A stretch of 64,000 nt of DNA from assembly GCF_001553565.1 (NCBI RefSeq), contig NZ_CP014228.1, forward strand, positions 744,001 to 808,000, given 5' to 3'. Each line of letters opens with the position of its first letter. Within the stretch, counting starts at the first letter, position 1. This stretch comes from Actinomyces radicidentis. GTDB lineage: Bacteria; Actinomycetota; Actinomycetes; Actinomycetales; Actinomycetaceae. A model generated the notes under the pieces. The model was not told the DNA's origin, did not search any database, and worked only from the letters and a program-made list of their open reading frames with translations. The translations under genes and the position numbers were made by a program. Shown here in pieces: positions 63,019 through 64,000 of the stretch.

Positions 63019-64000
63019 GCGGTCGGCAGGCCCCGCCCGACGGCGGGCGGCACGCCCCCGGCGCGCGGTCGGGACGCCGGGGGCGGTTGCACCGCCCCCG
63101 GCGCCTGAGCATCCGCACCCGTCTGACTCTGACCTACGCCGGTCTGGTGACGGCCTCCGGGGCGATCCTCATCGCCCTGGTCTACGTCTACACCCGCTAT
63201 GTCACGCTCCACATCGAGATCAGCGGACCGGTCGGGGACACCGCCGTCGCGCCGGCCTCGCAGACCAGCGAGGTCACCCAGGTGGACACGAACCTGTTCG
63301 ACCTGCTCGGCAGCATCATGCGTTCGGCCGTCGGCGTGCTGGTGCTGCTCGTTGTGCTCTCCGGCACCGTCGGCTGGGTCCTGGCGGGGCGGATGCTGCG
63401 TCCGCTGTCGTCGATGAACACGGCCGCCAAGCAGGCCACCTCGGGAGACCTCAGCCAGCGCCTGGCCCTGTCCGGCCCGCGTGACGAGATCCACGACCTG
63501 GCCGACACCTTCGACAACATGCTGGCCTCCCTGGAGCGGTCCTTCTCCGTCCACCGCCGGTTCGCGGCCAACGCCTCCCATGAGCTGCGCACGCCCCTGG
63601 CCACCACGCAGACGATGATCGACGTCGCCCTGTCCGACCCGCAGGCCTCCGCCGAGGACCTGCGCACCGTGCTCACCCGGGTGCTGGAGACGAACCGTGC
63701 GAACCGGGAGACGATCGACGCCCTCCTGGACCTGGCCGACGCCCAGTCCGGAAACCTGGAGCGCGAGGACGTGGACATTCGTGCGACGGTCCGCGACGCG
63801 CTGACCCTCGTCGCCCCGGAGGCCACCGAGCGCGACCTGCACGTGTCCTGCCACCTGCTGGCCGCCCACGTGCCGGGCGACCCGGTGCTGCTGCGCCAGA
63901 GCGTCTCCAACCTGCTGCGCAACGCGGTCCGTTACAACGTCGCCGGGGGCGGCATCACGGTGAGCATGGCGCGTGCGCGCGACGGCGTCCGGCTGACGAT
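63015..64000 (+). CDS. Sensor histidine kinase of the ABC module (3' end beyond window)
   Basis: The frame is open from ATG 63015 to the right edge (328 codons). A basic N-terminus (1-33) precedes TM1 (LTLTYAGLVTASGAILIALVYVY), a short extracytoplasmic loop (about 60-92) and TM2 (SAVGVLVLLVVLSGTVGWVLAG). HAMP and HisKA with phosphoacceptor His189 (FAANASHELRTPLATT) follow, then the start of HATPase with N-box SNLLRNAVRYN. The G-boxes lie outside. The small sensor loop resembles intramembrane-sensing kinases that work with ABC exporters. The ATGA overlap with the regulator shows coupled translation. Confidence 0.93.
   Translation, partial: MSGRQAPPDGGRHAPGARSGRRGRLHRPRRLSIRTRLTLTYAGLVTASGAILIALVYVYTRYVTLHIEISGPVGDTAVAPASQTSEVTQVDTNLFDLLGSIMRSAVGVLVLLVVLSGTVGWVLAGRMLRPLSSMNTAAKQATSGDLSQRLALSGPRDEIHDLADTFDNMLASLERSFSVHRRFAANASHELRTPLATTQTMIDVALSDPQASAEDLRTVLTRVLETNRANRETIDALLDLADAQSGNLEREDVDIRATVRDALTLVAPEATERDLHVSCHLLAAHVPGDPVLLRQSVSNLLRNAVRYNVAGGGITVSMARARDGVRLT

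Overview
The window is chromosomal DNA of a very high-G+C Gram-positive actinobacterium, most likely an Actinomyces or close relative (Actinomycetaceae). The clues are strong G/C bias at third codon positions, the actinobacterial pair of an XPB-type helicase and its helicase-associated partner, a PhoP-like two-component system, a lone MsiK/UgpC sugar ATPase, DUF4032 and LytR_C proteins, CIRCE and HAIR heat-shock operators, and a secreted levanase next to a mannose-family PTS. Many genes have no ribosome-binding site. Instead they have a -10 box ending about 6 nt before the start codon, so leaderless transcription looks common. No prophage, CRISPR array, rRNA operon or replication origin is seen. 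One IS481-family element is intact.

Layout. 1-11.2 kb: divergent helicase pair, a DUF559-type nuclease-fold protein, two paralogous class I glutamine amidotransferase-like genes (the second frameshifted near its 3' end), a TPM-domain membrane protein with a Gly-rich tail, PspA/IM30 and a NYN-domain protein. 11.3-15.8 kb: PhoP-like response regulator and kinase, an HD-family protein lacking the HD aspartate, and an orphan WXG100 protein. 16-25 kb: groEL under two tandem CIRCE operators, a GH15-like protein coupled to a LytR_C protein, ung, a DUF364 protein, tRNA-Thr(TGT), a membrane-anchored DsbA-like protein and a membrane Ser/Thr kinase. 25-34.5 kb: msiK/ugpC with a structured leader, DUF4032, a protein of unknown function, rlmB, cysS, a candidate structured ncRNA, an RlmC/TrmA-type methyltransferase and a third amidotransferase. 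34.8-38 kb: a soluble PAS protein, the IS481 element with a 6-bp target duplication, and a GNAT acetyltransferase.

38.2-50.2 kb is a carbohydrate region. A mannose/fructose/sorbose-family PTS (IIA-IIB-IIC-IID) is flanked by three homologous Cof-type HAD phosphatases. A fourth HAD hydrolase, a small membrane protein and nadE also lie here. A secreted GH32 levanase/fructosidase is divergent from nadE. CGTTAAT-type inverted repeats occur in front of both the levanase and the PTS. This suggests a lev-like regulon: extracellular fructan hydrolysis followed by PTS uptake of the released fructose.

50.3-58.3 kb: glycerophosphodiester phosphodiesterase, a small candidate sRNA unit, a TetR regulator divergent from a type-B carboxylesterase, a lipoprotein, clpB with a HAIR-like operator, and an MT0933-type antitoxin-like protein without a partner. 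58.4-64 kb: a self-contained module of a MacB-like ABC exporter (permease, ATPase, adaptor with peptidoglycan-binding domain) and a lipoprotein. It is divergent from a two-component system, with a 13-bp inverted repeat between them. The histidine kinase runs off the right edge.

Long, near-perfect palindromes sit behind many genes. Three of them (3.9, 5.1 and 11.2 kb) are clearly one repeat family with shared outer arms and divergent centres.
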